Below are positions 26,525 to 34,401 of a DNA stretch of 64,000 nucleotides, piece after piece; the stretch's first letter is position 1; each line of letters starts with the position of its first letter. This DNA comes from Anaerolineales bacterium. Its GTDB lineage: Bacteria > Chloroflexota > Anaerolineae > Anaerolineales > Villigracilaceae. The position numbers were made by a program, and so were the translations under genes. Location: the NCBI GenBank assembly GCA_020634895.1, contig JACKAV010000007.1, forward strand, positions 124,001 to 188,000. Reading direction: 5' to 3'. The notes beneath the pieces are model-generated. The model did not search any database, was not told the DNA's origin, and saw only the letters and a list, made by a program, of their open reading frames with translations.

Positions 26525-27499
26525 ATGAGTCAACGATCCATCCCCGCCGATGAGGTGCGGATTTTTAGTGGCAGTTCGAACAGACCGCTGGCACAAAGCA
26601 TCGCCGCCGAACTGGGCATCCCATTGGAGGCGACGCACATAAAAAAATTCAGCAACGACAACCTGTATATTCAGTTGGGTGCCAGTGTTCGTTACCGCCG
26701 GGTGTATATTGTGCAGTCGCTTTCAACGCCGGTCAACGATAATCTGGTGGAATTATTGATGATGCTGGACATCGCCCGCGATGCCGCCGCTTCCGAGATC
26801 CATGCCATTATTCCCTATTATTCCTTTGGGCGTTCCGACAAAAAGGACGCGCCGCGCATTTCCATCACCGCCCGCCTCGTCGCGGACTTGTTGAAGACCT
26901 CAGGCGCCACGCATGTAATGAGTATGATGTTCCATTCGCCGCAGGTGCACGGGTTCTTTCGCATTCCCACCGACCCATTGAGCAGCCGACCGGTCTTCCA
27001 GAAGCATCTCGCCAACCGCGACCTGAACGGTATGATCATCATTTCGCCGGATATGGGACAAGCCAAATCCGCGGCGCGTTTCGCCAAAAGCCTGAACCTG
27101 CCTGTCGCTGCGGGGAACAAGGAGCGTGTGTCCGATACGGAAGTGCGCATCAGCGGACTTGTCGGCAATCAGGTCAGCGGACACAAACGCGCCCTGATCT
27201 ATGATGATGAGATCGCCACCGGCGGCTCCATTGCCGAGTTGGCACGTTTGATAATCGAAGAAGGCGTGGAAGACATCATGGTCATGTGTACGCATGGAGT
27301 CTTCACCCGCGGCGGACTTGAGAAACTGGCTGCCATTCCGCAGATCAGCGAGATCGTCACCACCGATACGGTGGATATTCCCGAAGATAAACGCGACCCA
27401 AAGCTGACGGTCCTGTCGGTTGGCAACGTCTTTGCCGATTCGATCCGCCACAATTTCAACCGCGAATCCATTGGCGACTTGTTTGTGTATGGCGAATAA
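26525..27499 (+). CDS. prs: Ribose-phosphate pyrophosphokinase
   Basis: 324 residues. It makes PRPP from ribose 5-phosphate and ATP for nucleotide, His and Trp synthesis. Typical elements: FSGSSNRPLAQSIAAELG at the start, the IPYYSFGRSDKKD loop (flexible catalytic region) at about 96-108, and the PRPP-binding loop YDDEIATGGS at about 225-234. The motif has A in place of the common I/V and S after GG, which is a modest divergence. A possible GATAAT -10 box lies about 30 bases upstream; the RBS CGGAG is present. Confidence 0.93.
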   Translation: MSQRSIPADEVRIFSGSSNRPLAQSIAAELGIPLEATHIKKFSNDNLYIQLGASVRYRRVYIVQSLSTPVNDNLVELLMMLDIARDAAASEIHAIIPYYSFGRSDKKDAPRISITARLVADLLKTSGATHVMSMMFHSPQVHGFFRIPTDPLSSRPVFQKHLANRDLNGMIIISPDMGQAKSAARFAKSLNLPVAAGNKERVSDTEVRISGLVGNQVSGHKRALIYDDEIATGGSIAELARLIIEEGVEDIMVMCTHGVFTRGGLEKLAAIPQISEIVTTDTVDIPEDKRDPKLTVLSVGNVFADSIRHNFNRESIGDLFVYGE

Positions 27500-27552
27500 T
27501 AAATTCTGACCTAAACAACTCACATTACGTAGTTTGTTGAAAGTAATACTGT

Positions 27553-27636
27553 TTTCCCTCACCCTAACCCTCTCCCAAAGGGAGAGGGGACTCCCTTCCC
27601 CTTCGGGGGAAGGGCTGGGGATGAGGGTGCGTAAGG
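27553..27636. repeat. Intergenic palindromic repeat (CCCTCACCC / GAGGGTG type)
   Basis: A GC-rich element made of two nested palindromes: CCCTCTCCC with GGGAGAGGG and CCTTCCCC with GGGGGAAGG, framed by CCCTCACCC and GATGAGGGTG. The open frames across it on the minus strand are repeat-like and not protein-like. This word set is common in short dispersed repeats in many bacterial genomes. Confidence 0.7.
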
Positions 27637-27642
27637 TGAGTT

Positions 27643-27687
27643 AAACAAAAAAACTCGTCCATAATCTCAGGACGAGTTTTTTGTTTG
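27643..27687. terminator. Bidirectional terminator after prs and the HEAT-repeat gene
   Basis: A stem of about 17 bp with one mismatch (AACTCGTCC arm 27643-27660, GGACGAGTT arm 27670-27687) with A-rich and T-rich sides, between two convergent genes. Confidence 0.82.
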
Positions 27688-27696
27688 TTATTTCTA

Positions 27697-28695
27697 TTAA
27701 TCGTCTTCGTAGTCGAGTTCATCCTCATCAAGTTCGACGAGGTCGCCGTCTTCGTCAAGCGTGAGCAGGTCAAATTTGTTCAACTGCTCGTTGAAGTCGA
27801 GGTTTTCAAGCGCATCTTCGAGAAACTCGGTGATGTCGTTATCCTCCGCGTTATCGAGCAGACTGAGGATGTAAGCGCGGGCATCGTCGCCGCCGATCTG
27901 ACTCAATGACCAGATCGCAGCCATCGTGACTTTATCGTCCTCTTCTTCGTCTTCCAGCATTTGCAGCATGACCGGGGCAGCTTCTTCGATGGTCAGTTCG
28001 CCAGCCGCTTCCGCCGCCGCGTATCGAATGCGCGGGTTGACATCCAGTAGTTTGGCGAGGACGCTGTCGTTCCAGCGGTTGTCGTGGGAACGTCCCATGG
28101 CGCGCAGGGCGCTGGCGACCCAAAGCGGGTCTTCACGCTCGTAAGCGGATTCGAGAATGCTCACCGATTCCTCGCGTCCCGAATAGCCGAACGCTTCCAC
28201 AGCCTGACGCCGCAGCACGGGGTTTTCGTCGCTGCGGATGACGGAGATCAACGCCTCTTCGATCTCGTGCAGGTGAGCTTCGTCCAGCTCTTCGAGTTCG
28301 CCGAGCAGGACAAATTCACCGAGAAGATTCGCCGCCTTTAAGCGCGGAGCGAGCTCGGTGTCGTTGAGGAAAATGCCCAGAAGTGTGTCCACAAGCCTGG
28401 GGTCGTCTGATTCGGAGAGCAATCCAATGGCGCGGGCGCGGACTTCCGCATCCGCATCCTCCAGAAGCGACTTGCCGATATCCTCATACGAGACGATCGT
28501 ATCTTCATCGAGATGCGCGTTCAGCCTGTCGAGCAGCAGAAGTTTGCGGTCCTGGGGAACGCTGCCCCACATGTCCAAAAAGAGACGCAGGGATTTGGGG
28601 TCGAGATCGGAGTAATGGGAAAGATGACCCTGCGGAATATCCTTTTTGGAATCGAGCAGGTGATCGAGGACGGATTGAAAAGTTAACTCTGTCAT
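27697..28695 (-). CDS. HEAT-repeat protein
   Basis: 332 residues made mainly of helix pairs of the HEAT/PBS-lyase-like type: DAEVRARAIGLL, ENPVLRRQAVEAF, NPRIRYAAAEAAGEL, DKVTMAAIWSL recur at about 30-40 residue spacing. Strongly acidic C-terminal tail. Function is not known; HEAT scaffolds bind proteins. The gene starts four bases after the rseP stop and is probably co-transcribed with it. An Asp/Glu-rich composition suggests a soluble cytoplasmic protein. Confidence 0.85.
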   Translation of the reverse strand: MTELTFQSVLDHLLDSKKDIPQGHLSHYSDLDPKSLRLFLDMWGSVPQDRKLLLLDRLNAHLDEDTIVSYEDIGKSLLEDADAEVRARAIGLLSESDDPRLVDTLLGIFLNDTELAPRLKAANLLGEFVLLGELEELDEAHLHEIEEALISVIRSDENPVLRRQAVEAFGYSGREESVSILESAYEREDPLWVASALRAMGRSHDNRWNDSVLAKLLDVNPRIRYAAAEAAGELTIEEAAPVMLQMLEDEEEDDKVTMAAIWSLSQIGGDDARAYILSLLDNAEDNDITEFLEDALENLDFNEQLNKFDLLTLDEDGDLVELDEDELDYEDD

Positions 28696-28699
28696 GGTT

Positions 28700-29824
28700 T
28701 TATGGGGTTGGGAGTTGGGCGGGATTAACGAAGTCCATGATGTTGACGAACAACATCAGTCCGATAAGCAGCAGCATGGCAATGCCGTTCACCATGTTTT
28801 CCCATTCGGCTGGGATGCGTTTCTTGAAAAGGATCTCAGGCAGGGTAAAGAGAATGCGTCCGCCGTCGAGCGCAGGGATGGGGAAGAGGTTGAAGACGCC
28901 GAGTGAAACGCTCAAGATACCGATAAGGTTCAGCGTGAAATTCGTCGGCTTGGGGGCGCTGGTTCCGCTGGGGGCTGCCTGCACCTGGGTGGCGGCTTCC
29001 TGACGGCTGGTCACATCTTCTTTCACGGAAAAGTTGAACAGGTCATAGATTCCCTTGAAGCCGACAAGACGCGCCTGATCTGGAGCGATGGCTCCTTGAA
29101 TAAGCGCGATCGGCAGGTAGACGATGGTGGCTGCCTGCAACGCTGTCACTGATGCGCCGCCGGAAATACTTTCCCAGAATGTCGCCGGGCGGGTTGGGTA
29201 TGTAAGCCCAACGCCCAACGCACCTTCCTGTGAGGTTCGGCTTGAAAGCGGCGTGGCGGTGATGGTCACCATTTCGCCGTTGCGGTCGAAGACCATCTCA
29301 ACCGGTTTATCGAGATTGGCGCGGATGATGTCGATCGCGGGTTGAATATCGGTCACTTCCTGCCCGTTGACCGAAACCAGAATATCACCGGCTTGAATAT
29401 TTGCCTGCTGTGCGGGCGAATTATCCGCCACCGTGTCGATCTTCACTTTGCCAGAAATAGGCATGCCTTCGTAAGCGATCAGCACCGAGAAGACGACTAT
29501 TGCCGTCAACAGGTTCATCAACGGACCGGCAACCAAAACGACGAGTCGTTTCCATGGGCTGGCGGCGCCGTACCCGCCGGGCACGTTCGGGTCGTTCTCG
29601 CCTTTGGGTCGCACGAATCCGCCCAACGGCAGGGCATGAATCGTAAATTCCGTTCCCTGCCACGTAAACAGGGTGGCGAGCTTATAAGACGGCAAACCGA
29701 AGCCGAATTCCTCCACTTCGATCCCCGCCCAGCGCGCGCCGATAAAATGCCCAAGTTCATGAACGAAGATCATCCCGCTGAGGGCGAAGAAAAAGATGAC
29801 CAGCGTTAAAAAGCCAAATTCCAT
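28700..29824 (-). CDS. rseP: RIP metalloprotease (site-2 protease) with a PDZ domain
   Basis: 374 residues. Zinc site HELGH at 22-26 in the first membrane helix; a Gly-rich region with a PDZ domain at about 135-205 (NIQAGDILVSVNG); and the second metal motif LFPIPALDGG with aspartate as third ligand near 320. This M50B family cleaves transmembrane anti-sigma factors or other proteins inside the membrane. A longer insert at about 275-300 (Q/A/T-rich) is unusual. The HEAT-repeat gene follows immediately. The exact substrate is not identifiable. Confidence 0.9.
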   Translation of the reverse strand: MEFGFLTLVIFFFALSGMIFVHELGHFIGARWAGIEVEEFGFGLPSYKLATLFTWQGTEFTIHALPLGGFVRPKGENDPNVPGGYGAASPWKRLVVLVAGPLMNLLTAIVVFSVLIAYEGMPISGKVKIDTVADNSPAQQANIQAGDILVSVNGQEVTDIQPAIDIIRANLDKPVEMVFDRNGEMVTITATPLSSRTSQEGALGVGLTYPTRPATFWESISGGASVTALQAATIVYLPIALIQGAIAPDQARLVGFKGIYDLFNFSVKEDVTSRQEAATQVQAAPSGTSAPKPTNFTLNLIGILSVSLGVFNLFPIPALDGGRILFTLPEILFKKRIPAEWENMVNGIAMLLLIGLMLFVNIMDFVNPAQLPTP

Positions 29825-29957
29825 TTTGAAAATCCTTTCACGCGAATTAGACGCGATGGATTGATTATATCTTGCCAGCGTTAATGTTTTCTAAGACGGA
29901 AAAACGCCTCTTTCCCCGCTCGGGCTTGATTCGGTTTTCTGGGAGTGTGACAGGAAT

Positions 29958-30011
29958 CCGAAAGTTCTACTTTCGGGTTATATGCAAATCCTGAAGTAGA
30001 ACTTCAGGATT
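29958..30011. repeat. Two adjacent palindromes with a shared AGTTCTACTT core
   Basis: Two near-identical hairpins: CCGAAAGT-TCT-ACTTTCGG (29958-29976) and AATCCTGAAGT-AGA-ACTTCAGGATT (29987-30011). The second is the reverse orientation of the core of the first. They occupy the gap between mvaD (ending 30029) and rseP and may act as terminators or as dispersed repeat copies. Confidence 0.65.
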
Positions 30012-30028
30012 CCAGGTCAATGGGATTT

Positions 30029-31021
30029 TTAGACAGTTTCCTGAATAACTTTCGCCGCGCCGCCGACGCCCGCAACCAGCACGTCACTCACGCCGGGTAT
30101 CTCGCGCAGACGTTTCTCCACTTCAGCCTTGTACTCGCCCAAACACAACACATGGACGTTCGGTCCCGCGTCAACCGTGTAGCCGACGGGAAGTCCGCTT
30201 GCGCGCCATTCGCGCACCTGATGGAAAATTTCCACGGTAGCAGATTGCCAATACATCAGTGGCGGGTTTGAGGTCATCATGACCGAGTGCATCATATCCG
30301 AGTCGTGTTCGATGATGTTTGCGAACGCTTCAAAATCCTTTTTGAGGATCGCATTGCGGCAAATGTCCAACCTTCGATTTGCATCTGCAACTCTCGCATT
30401 TTGCAGCGGACTCGTCCCTGCGATGGCATGTCCTTCTGTGGAGCCGGTCTTTTTGTGCGAAGCACTGACGATGGCAACACAATCTGCCAAATTCCAATGA
30501 TCGACTGGCGCAATGGAGAAGGAGTAGGAGTCGGCTTCGTCTTCGCCCATTTTCCACTCGACGAATCCCGCCGGAATGGAGCGTGAGGCGGAGCCTGATC
30601 CACGCCTTGCGAGGATCGAAAGTTCAGGCTCACTTAGGTCAAGTCCCGCCGCTTTGGAAGCCGCCACTGCCAATGCCGCAAACGCCGCCGCCGAAGATGC
30701 GATCCCCGCGCCGGATGGGAAGTTGTTCTCGCTAGTCACTTCGGCGCGATCTTTTATCCCTGCCTTCTCGCGGACAATATCCAAAATATACGAAACCCGC
30801 TCCAAGCCTTTGCCTGTCACTTCATTGGAGTTGATGGCTAGTGAATCTGTTTTACCCGCCCCAAATGAAACCGATGTGCGGGTGAATAATCCATCAAGGT
30901 TCATGGAGATCGATCCGTTGGAAGGGAGGCGCATTTCATTATTGCGATTCCCCCAATATTTGATAAAGGCAATATTAGCACTCGCGATACTTGTTGCGGA
31001 TCTTGGAAATCTATCAGACAT
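30029..31021 (-). CDS. mvaD: Diphosphomevalonate decarboxylase
   Basis: 330 residues. GHMP-kinase fold: NIAFIKYWGNR near residue 16, ATP-binding loop PSGAGIASSAAAFAAL at about 105-120, conserved SRSIPAGFVEW, and DAGPNVHVL near the end. It converts mevalonate 5-diphosphate to isopentenyl diphosphate with ATP, the last step of the mevalonate route. The ATG at 31021 lies within the 3' end of the serine-recombinase gene, and the AAGGTG before it is also recombinase coding sequence. So the native upstream region has been replaced by a mobile element, though the protein still looks intact. Confidence 0.92.
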   Translation of the reverse strand: MSDRFPRSATSIASANIAFIKYWGNRNNEMRLPSNGSISMNLDGLFTRTSVSFGAGKTDSLAINSNEVTGKGLERVSYILDIVREKAGIKDRAEVTSENNFPSGAGIASSAAAFAALAVAASKAAGLDLSEPELSILARRGSGSASRSIPAGFVEWKMGEDEADSYSFSIAPVDHWNLADCVAIVSASHKKTGSTEGHAIAGTSPLQNARVADANRRLDICRNAILKKDFEAFANIIEHDSDMMHSVMMTSNPPLMYWQSATVEIFHQVREWRASGLPVGYTVDAGPNVHVLCLGEYKAEVEKRLREIPGVSDVLVAGVGGAAKVIQETV

Positions 31022-32577
31022 TTTAGGTAAAGCACCTTTTCGCCGTTTTCGAAGGCTATCTTTCCACGTATATCTAGAAGCTGGATAATTTGTCTTTTGG
31101 CATTAAAGTCGACTTTTCCCAGCCCATTTCTAATTTTAGCGCAAAACTCTTCAATATAAGATAACTGATCGTCTGTTAATGTCACTTGACGAACATGTCC
31201 TGCAAGATCATTTTGCTCTTTATGAAGATTAGTTAGCATTTCCTCTAGCCGTGTTTTGCGATCAGTCAAAACCTCTTTTGGGAAATCCCCTTCCAAATAA
31301 AGGTCAAGTAATTTATCCAATTGTGCCTGATATGCTGATATTTGCTCTTCAATTATAGATAGACGATCAAGCAATGCACTATTTTCATGATGCAATTCTT
31401 CCTGAATTAAATCCAACCCATAGCGCAGGTTTTCAGGATCCTCAACGATCATTTTTGCCCATTTCCACACTATTGCATCAACCCAATCACCGTTCACACT
31501 CGGCATATCGCACAAGCTTACAACTTGATCTCTTCCTTTGCATCGGTAATATATGTGTTTGTTCCTCACTGTATGCCCACTCATAGAATATCCGCATTTT
31601 GAGCATGTTAACCGCCCTTTCATTAGGTATTCGTATTCAGTGTGTCCACTAAGGATTTTTTTGTTTTCTGCCTTGCGTTTTTGAGCGCGGGCATAAGTCT
31701 CAGAATCAATGATGACAGGAACATTTACAGGTATCCACTCTTCTCGTGGCCTGGGAACTTGTTTGCCTAGTCCTCGTTTGGGCTGAGGTTCTCTATGTTT
31801 CCCATCATCTATTATTTTGGTTTTTCCAAAATACCAAGTCCCTGTATAAGCCTCGTTGGTCAAAATATGAACAACCATGGCGGGTTGCCAGACCCCTTTT
31901 CCAAGCTTTTTTGCAAAATGCTTTTGTTTATCACCACGAGTGGGAATGCCTAATTTTGTCAATCGTTTGGCGATAGCATTAGTTGACATTGGTTTGCCAC
32001 TCTCGTCCCCATTGACGTACCAGTCATAAACCATGCGTATTATCGCGGCTTCATCCTCGTCGACCTCAAGCCATGCTTTATGCGGTTCTGATATAACACT
32101 ATAGCCGTAGGGCGGGCGGGCACCTGTAAGGACATAGCCACTTTTTGCTTTTCCGCGTTTGCCGCGCTTGCTTCGTTCCATAATCTTGGCTTTCTCATAT
32201 TCAGCTATCACCCCTCTGATCTGTTTTTGGAGTCGACCTTCGTCAGTATCATCATACTGTGCCATCACGAACTCAATTACCACGCCAACTCTTTTGAATT
32301 CTTCCTCAATTAAAACCTGATATGCGCTTTTCCTAGCCAGGCGATCAATATCATAGACAATAACCACTTCAAGCGGATTATGCGCCATATAGTCGCGCAA
32401 ATTGTTCAATGCGGGGCGGTCTAGGGCGGCTCCTGTGTAATCATCCGAGAATGTCTCGGTGATTGTGTAACCGCGTTCTCTAGCATAAGCAATACAAGCA
32501 TCAGTTTGGGTCTGTAAACTATACCCTTTTGATTGCTCGTCTGTGCTTACTCGTGAATAAACTGCTGCTAATTTCAT
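30901..32577 (-). CDS. Large serine recombinase (integrase) of the mobile element
   Basis: 558 residues from ATG at 32577 (GAGAGG upstream; the frame extends 13 codons further without support). Resolvase domain from residue 3 with YSRVST, catalytic Ser11; DDYTGAALDRPALNNL and YDIDRLARK; Recombinase domain at about 155-290; zinc ribbon with CSKCG ... CKG ... C near 330-360; long coiled coil about 380-480. These integrate or excise DNA at attB/attP without high-energy factors. Its last 40 residues are read from the start of mvaD in another frame, so its 3' end carries the integration junction. Confidence 0.93.
   Translation of the reverse strand: MKLAAVYSRVSTDEQSKGYSLQTQTDACIAYARERGYTITETFSDDYTGAALDRPALNNLRDYMAHNPLEVVIVYDIDRLARKSAYQVLIEEEFKRVGVVIEFVMAQYDDTDEGRLQKQIRGVIAEYEKAKIMERSKRGKRGKAKSGYVLTGARPPYGYSVISEPHKAWLEVDEDEAAIIRMVYDWYVNGDESGKPMSTNAIAKRLTKLGIPTRGDKQKHFAKKLGKGVWQPAMVVHILTNEAYTGTWYFGKTKIIDDGKHREPQPKRGLGKQVPRPREEWIPVNVPVIIDSETYARAQKRKAENKKILSGHTEYEYLMKGRLTCSKCGYSMSGHTVRNKHIYYRCKGRDQVVSLCDMPSVNGDWVDAIVWKWAKMIVEDPENLRYGLDLIQEELHHENSALLDRLSIIEEQISAYQAQLDKLLDLYLEGDFPKEVLTDRKTRLEEMLTNLHKEQNDLAGHVRQVTLTDDQLSYIEEFCAKIRNGLGKVDFNAKRQIIQLLDIRGKIAFENGEKVLYLKCLIDFQDPQQVSRVLILPLSNIGGIAIMKCASLPTDRSP
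30955..31021. other. Probable attachment junction inside the mvaD 5' end
   Basis: The recombinase reading frame continues about 120 bases into mvaD, in a different frame, before it stops at 30901. The conserved mvaD N-terminal coding block (NIAFIKYWGN) is in this stretch. For a large serine recombinase encoded next to its own end, this is the expected place of the hybrid attL or attR. The exact crossover dinucleotide cannot be fixed without an uninterrupted homologue. Confidence 0.6.
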
Positions 32578-32620
32578 ATTGCCTCTCGAATATGAACTGT
32601 GCCGGGAACAGTTCACATCG

Positions 32621-32899
32621 TTAATTTGGAAGCTTTCTCGCTATACGAGTTTCCAAAAAACTATCGACCTCATCGATCAAACTACCGCCCAAGAATACGA
32701 AACGCTCTTGGGGCGTCAGATGAAGCCGGTTGGCAATATCATTCAAAAGCAAGCCTACAGGAATTTCGATTTCTAAGAGACTCACTCCTTTTGCCACCAT
32801 CTGCCATTCCTCGCGAAGTTGGGCAAGGGCAAGTATCAAACGAGTTCGTTCACCTGGCTGGTAGTCAGCCAGACCTTCCAACGGAGGTTGTAAAGACAT
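32621..32899 (-). CDS. Small conserved-looking hypothetical protein next to the recombinase
   Basis: 92 residues with helical character and no membrane segment. A strong AAAAGGAG precedes the ATG. It starts with PPLEGLADYQPGERTRLILAL. No family is recognised. It lies between a hairpin-rich leader and the recombinase gene and runs in the same direction with a 43-base gap, so it is probably co-expressed and may be an accessory or recombination-directionality factor. That role is inference from position only. Confidence 0.65.
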   Translation of the reverse strand: MSLQPPLEGLADYQPGERTRLILALAQLREEWQMVAKGVSLLEIEIPVGLLLNDIANRLHLTPQERFVFLGGSLIDEVDSFLETRIARKLPN

Positions 32900-32949
32900 T
32901 TTTTACTCCTTTTGGAGCATTTCGCTTTCCCCCGGCAAGAAAGCAAAAC

Positions 32950-33056
32950 GCCCCGGTGAATCCCACCAGGGCGGCTATAATTACATATAGCCCATCCGCC
33001 GCGCTATCGGTGGGTTGGGTTAGGGCGTGTCAAGTGTTGCTGCACTTCTCACGCCC
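32950..33056 (-). promoter_or_regulatory. Hairpin-rich leader between excisionase-like and recombinase genes
   Basis: Three clear hairpins in about 110 bases: GCCCCGGTG/CACCAGGGC (32950-32972, one mismatch), GGCTATA-ATTACA-TATAGCC (32973-32992), and GGGCGTG..AAGTG/CACTT..CACGCCC (33023-33056). A weaker fourth pairing lies between (CCATCCGCCG with CGGTGGGTTGG, about 32992-33020). A palindrome AGGTTGTAACCT is at 33072-33083. This could be a regulatory leader, a terminator/antiterminator or a binding region; it has no gene. Confidence 0.55.
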
Positions 33057-33092
33057 GTCTCAAGGGAAAATAGGTTGTAACCTACAAACTAA

Positions 33093-33311
33093 TTATACTT
33101 GTTTTTTCGATTTTGGGGAGTATCTTTTGTCCGTTTTTGATTTAGCAATTTTTATGTAGTCAAGGAGCGAAATGCGCTTAACTTGCCAGACAATACTAAA
33201 CTTCCTAGCCTCTATTTCCCCATCACGAATCAAGCGTCTGATATATTCGGGATGATAACCGCTTAATTCAGCCGCTTCACTAACACTCAACCAATCACCA
33301 TTTGTTGCCAT
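33093..33311 (-). CDS. Excisionase-like helix-turn-helix protein
   Basis: 72 residues from ATG at 33311 (a TTG two codons earlier is possible). An N-terminal MerR/Xis-type winged helix: WLSVSEAAELSGYHPEYIRRLIRDGEIEARK, the arrangement of DNA-binding excisionase family proteins (HTH_17). The C-terminal tail is basic. Such proteins bind next to attachment sites and bias the recombinase toward excision, or act as repressors. It stands just upstream of the recombinase unit, which suits that role. A relative lies at 54848-55084. Confidence 0.8.
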   Translation of the reverse strand: MATNGDWLSVSEAAELSGYHPEYIRRLIRDGEIEARKFSIVWQVKRISLLDYIKIAKSKTDKRYSPKSKKQV

Positions 33312-33331
33312 ATCCAATTCTCTATGGCAAA

Positions 33332-33517
33332 TTATACTCTTCCCTGTGGTGGGATATTCTCTTTTAAAGGTGCAGGGACTTCTTTTTCTTCTTGCTTGGT
33401 CTCCGAACGTGGCGCATCAACATCTTCAGCCAATTTGATTAAAAGGCTGTAAATTTTCGCCAGAGCTTGGCGTTTTTCAGCGTCTTTATCTGGAGACAGA
33501 AAGTTGTTTTGAATCAT
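33332..33517 (-). CDS. Small hypothetical protein
   Basis: 61 residues, N-terminus MIQNNFLSPDKDAEKRQALA, helical, with charged C-terminal half (ETKQEEKEVPAPLKENIPPQ). No recognised family. A GGGGGT at 33533-33538 is an imperfect RBS. Close spacing (14 bases) to the excisionase-like gene suggests co-transcription. Confidence 0.45.
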   Translation of the reverse strand: MIQNNFLSPDKDAEKRQALAKIYSLLIKLAEDVDAPRSETKQEEKEVPAPLKENIPPQGRV

Positions 33518-33623
33518 TAGCCAATACCTATGACCCCCATCCTAAGGTATCTAAGTCAGGTTGTGATTGGTTGAATTAGCCTTGAATTCACCCTATGTCT
33601 CTCCCCTTTTATGGCGCGCATTC

Positions 33624-34367
33624 TTAAAAAGCTAAATGCCTGGTCAGACGTAAAATCGTCCCCATAACTAACTCTGGTGGTATGGCTCGTAGAGGCATTT
33701 TCTCTTTCTCCGCTTCTTGAAGGAAATACTTCTCAGTTTCTTGACTCAATGCCCAAGGAGTCCAATTGAAACGCTGCCCTAGTGAAGTGTCCAAAAGTTT
33801 TTCAGGGATTGGGTACTGATTTGATACTTCCAGATTGTCCAAATCCTTATCACTAGTTAGGCTGTGGATTCGACAAAGAAGAAAACGTTTGCCACTTCTT
33901 CCAAAAGGCATGATAGCAATATCCCCAGGCTGAGGACGCTTAGCAATGCCACAGATTAATATATCTCCACACAAAATACTCGCTTCTGGGATATTCTCAG
34001 AGGCTACCAATGCAAATACATTTTCTGGAGATACACCTTGTAAAACGCTTGCAAAATGACCATGCTTCTGTGGATAGTCCGTGAGTTCTCCATAACGGTT
34101 GACTTTTCCGGCAATGACTACTTCAACAATAGTCTCTGTGGTTCCAGCATGCTCCAGAAGCCTTATAAAGAAGCCTGAGACGCTATCACGGGCAAAATAG
34201 ATGTAGCCCTTATTATGGAGGGACTCCAAGGTTTTATGAGCAGTTGGCGGCTTTACACTGAAGTGTTCAGCTATCTCTTCCAACCTAGGTGAGCTCTCAT
34301 TCTGTTTTATATAGTCACGAAGAAAGTCAAGATATTCGCGCTGTCTAACAGTTAAAGAATGGGGCAT
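33624..34367 (-). CDS. LexA-like repressor with divergent C-terminal peptidase-like domain
   Basis: 247 residues. N-terminal winged helix matches LexA (LTVRQREYLDFLRDYIKQN, EIAEHFSVKPPTAHKTLESLHNKGYI) at 5-60. The C-terminal part has the S24 outline: AGKVNR, then SENIPEASILCGDILI (serine in the position of the LexA nucleophile region, with a two-residue insert) and SGKRFLLCRI with a lysine where the catalytic Lys would be. Then an extra 80-residue tail that LexA lacks. It is likely the element's repressor and may respond to DNA damage; autocleavage is uncertain. Confidence 0.78.
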   Translation of the reverse strand: MPHSLTVRQREYLDFLRDYIKQNESSPRLEEIAEHFSVKPPTAHKTLESLHNKGYIYFARDSVSGFFIRLLEHAGTTETIVEVVIAGKVNRYGELTDYPQKHGHFASVLQGVSPENVFALVASENIPEASILCGDILICGIAKRPQPGDIAIMPFGRSGKRFLLCRIHSLTSDKDLDNLEVSNQYPIPEKLLDTSLGQRFNWTPWALSQETEKYFLQEAEKEKMPLRAIPPELVMGTILRLTRHLAF

Positions 34368-34401
34368 TTATCTGTTTCCGTGTTATAGATCAAATGGTCC
34401 A

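Noticed and set aside
27564..27773. Minus-strand frame of 69 codons across the CCCTCACCC repeat
   Set aside because: It is read from a palindromic repeat and a terminator.
30029..31021. mvaD as a gene broken by the insertion
   Set aside because: The protein is full length with all GHMP motifs; only the upstream region appears to be exchanged.
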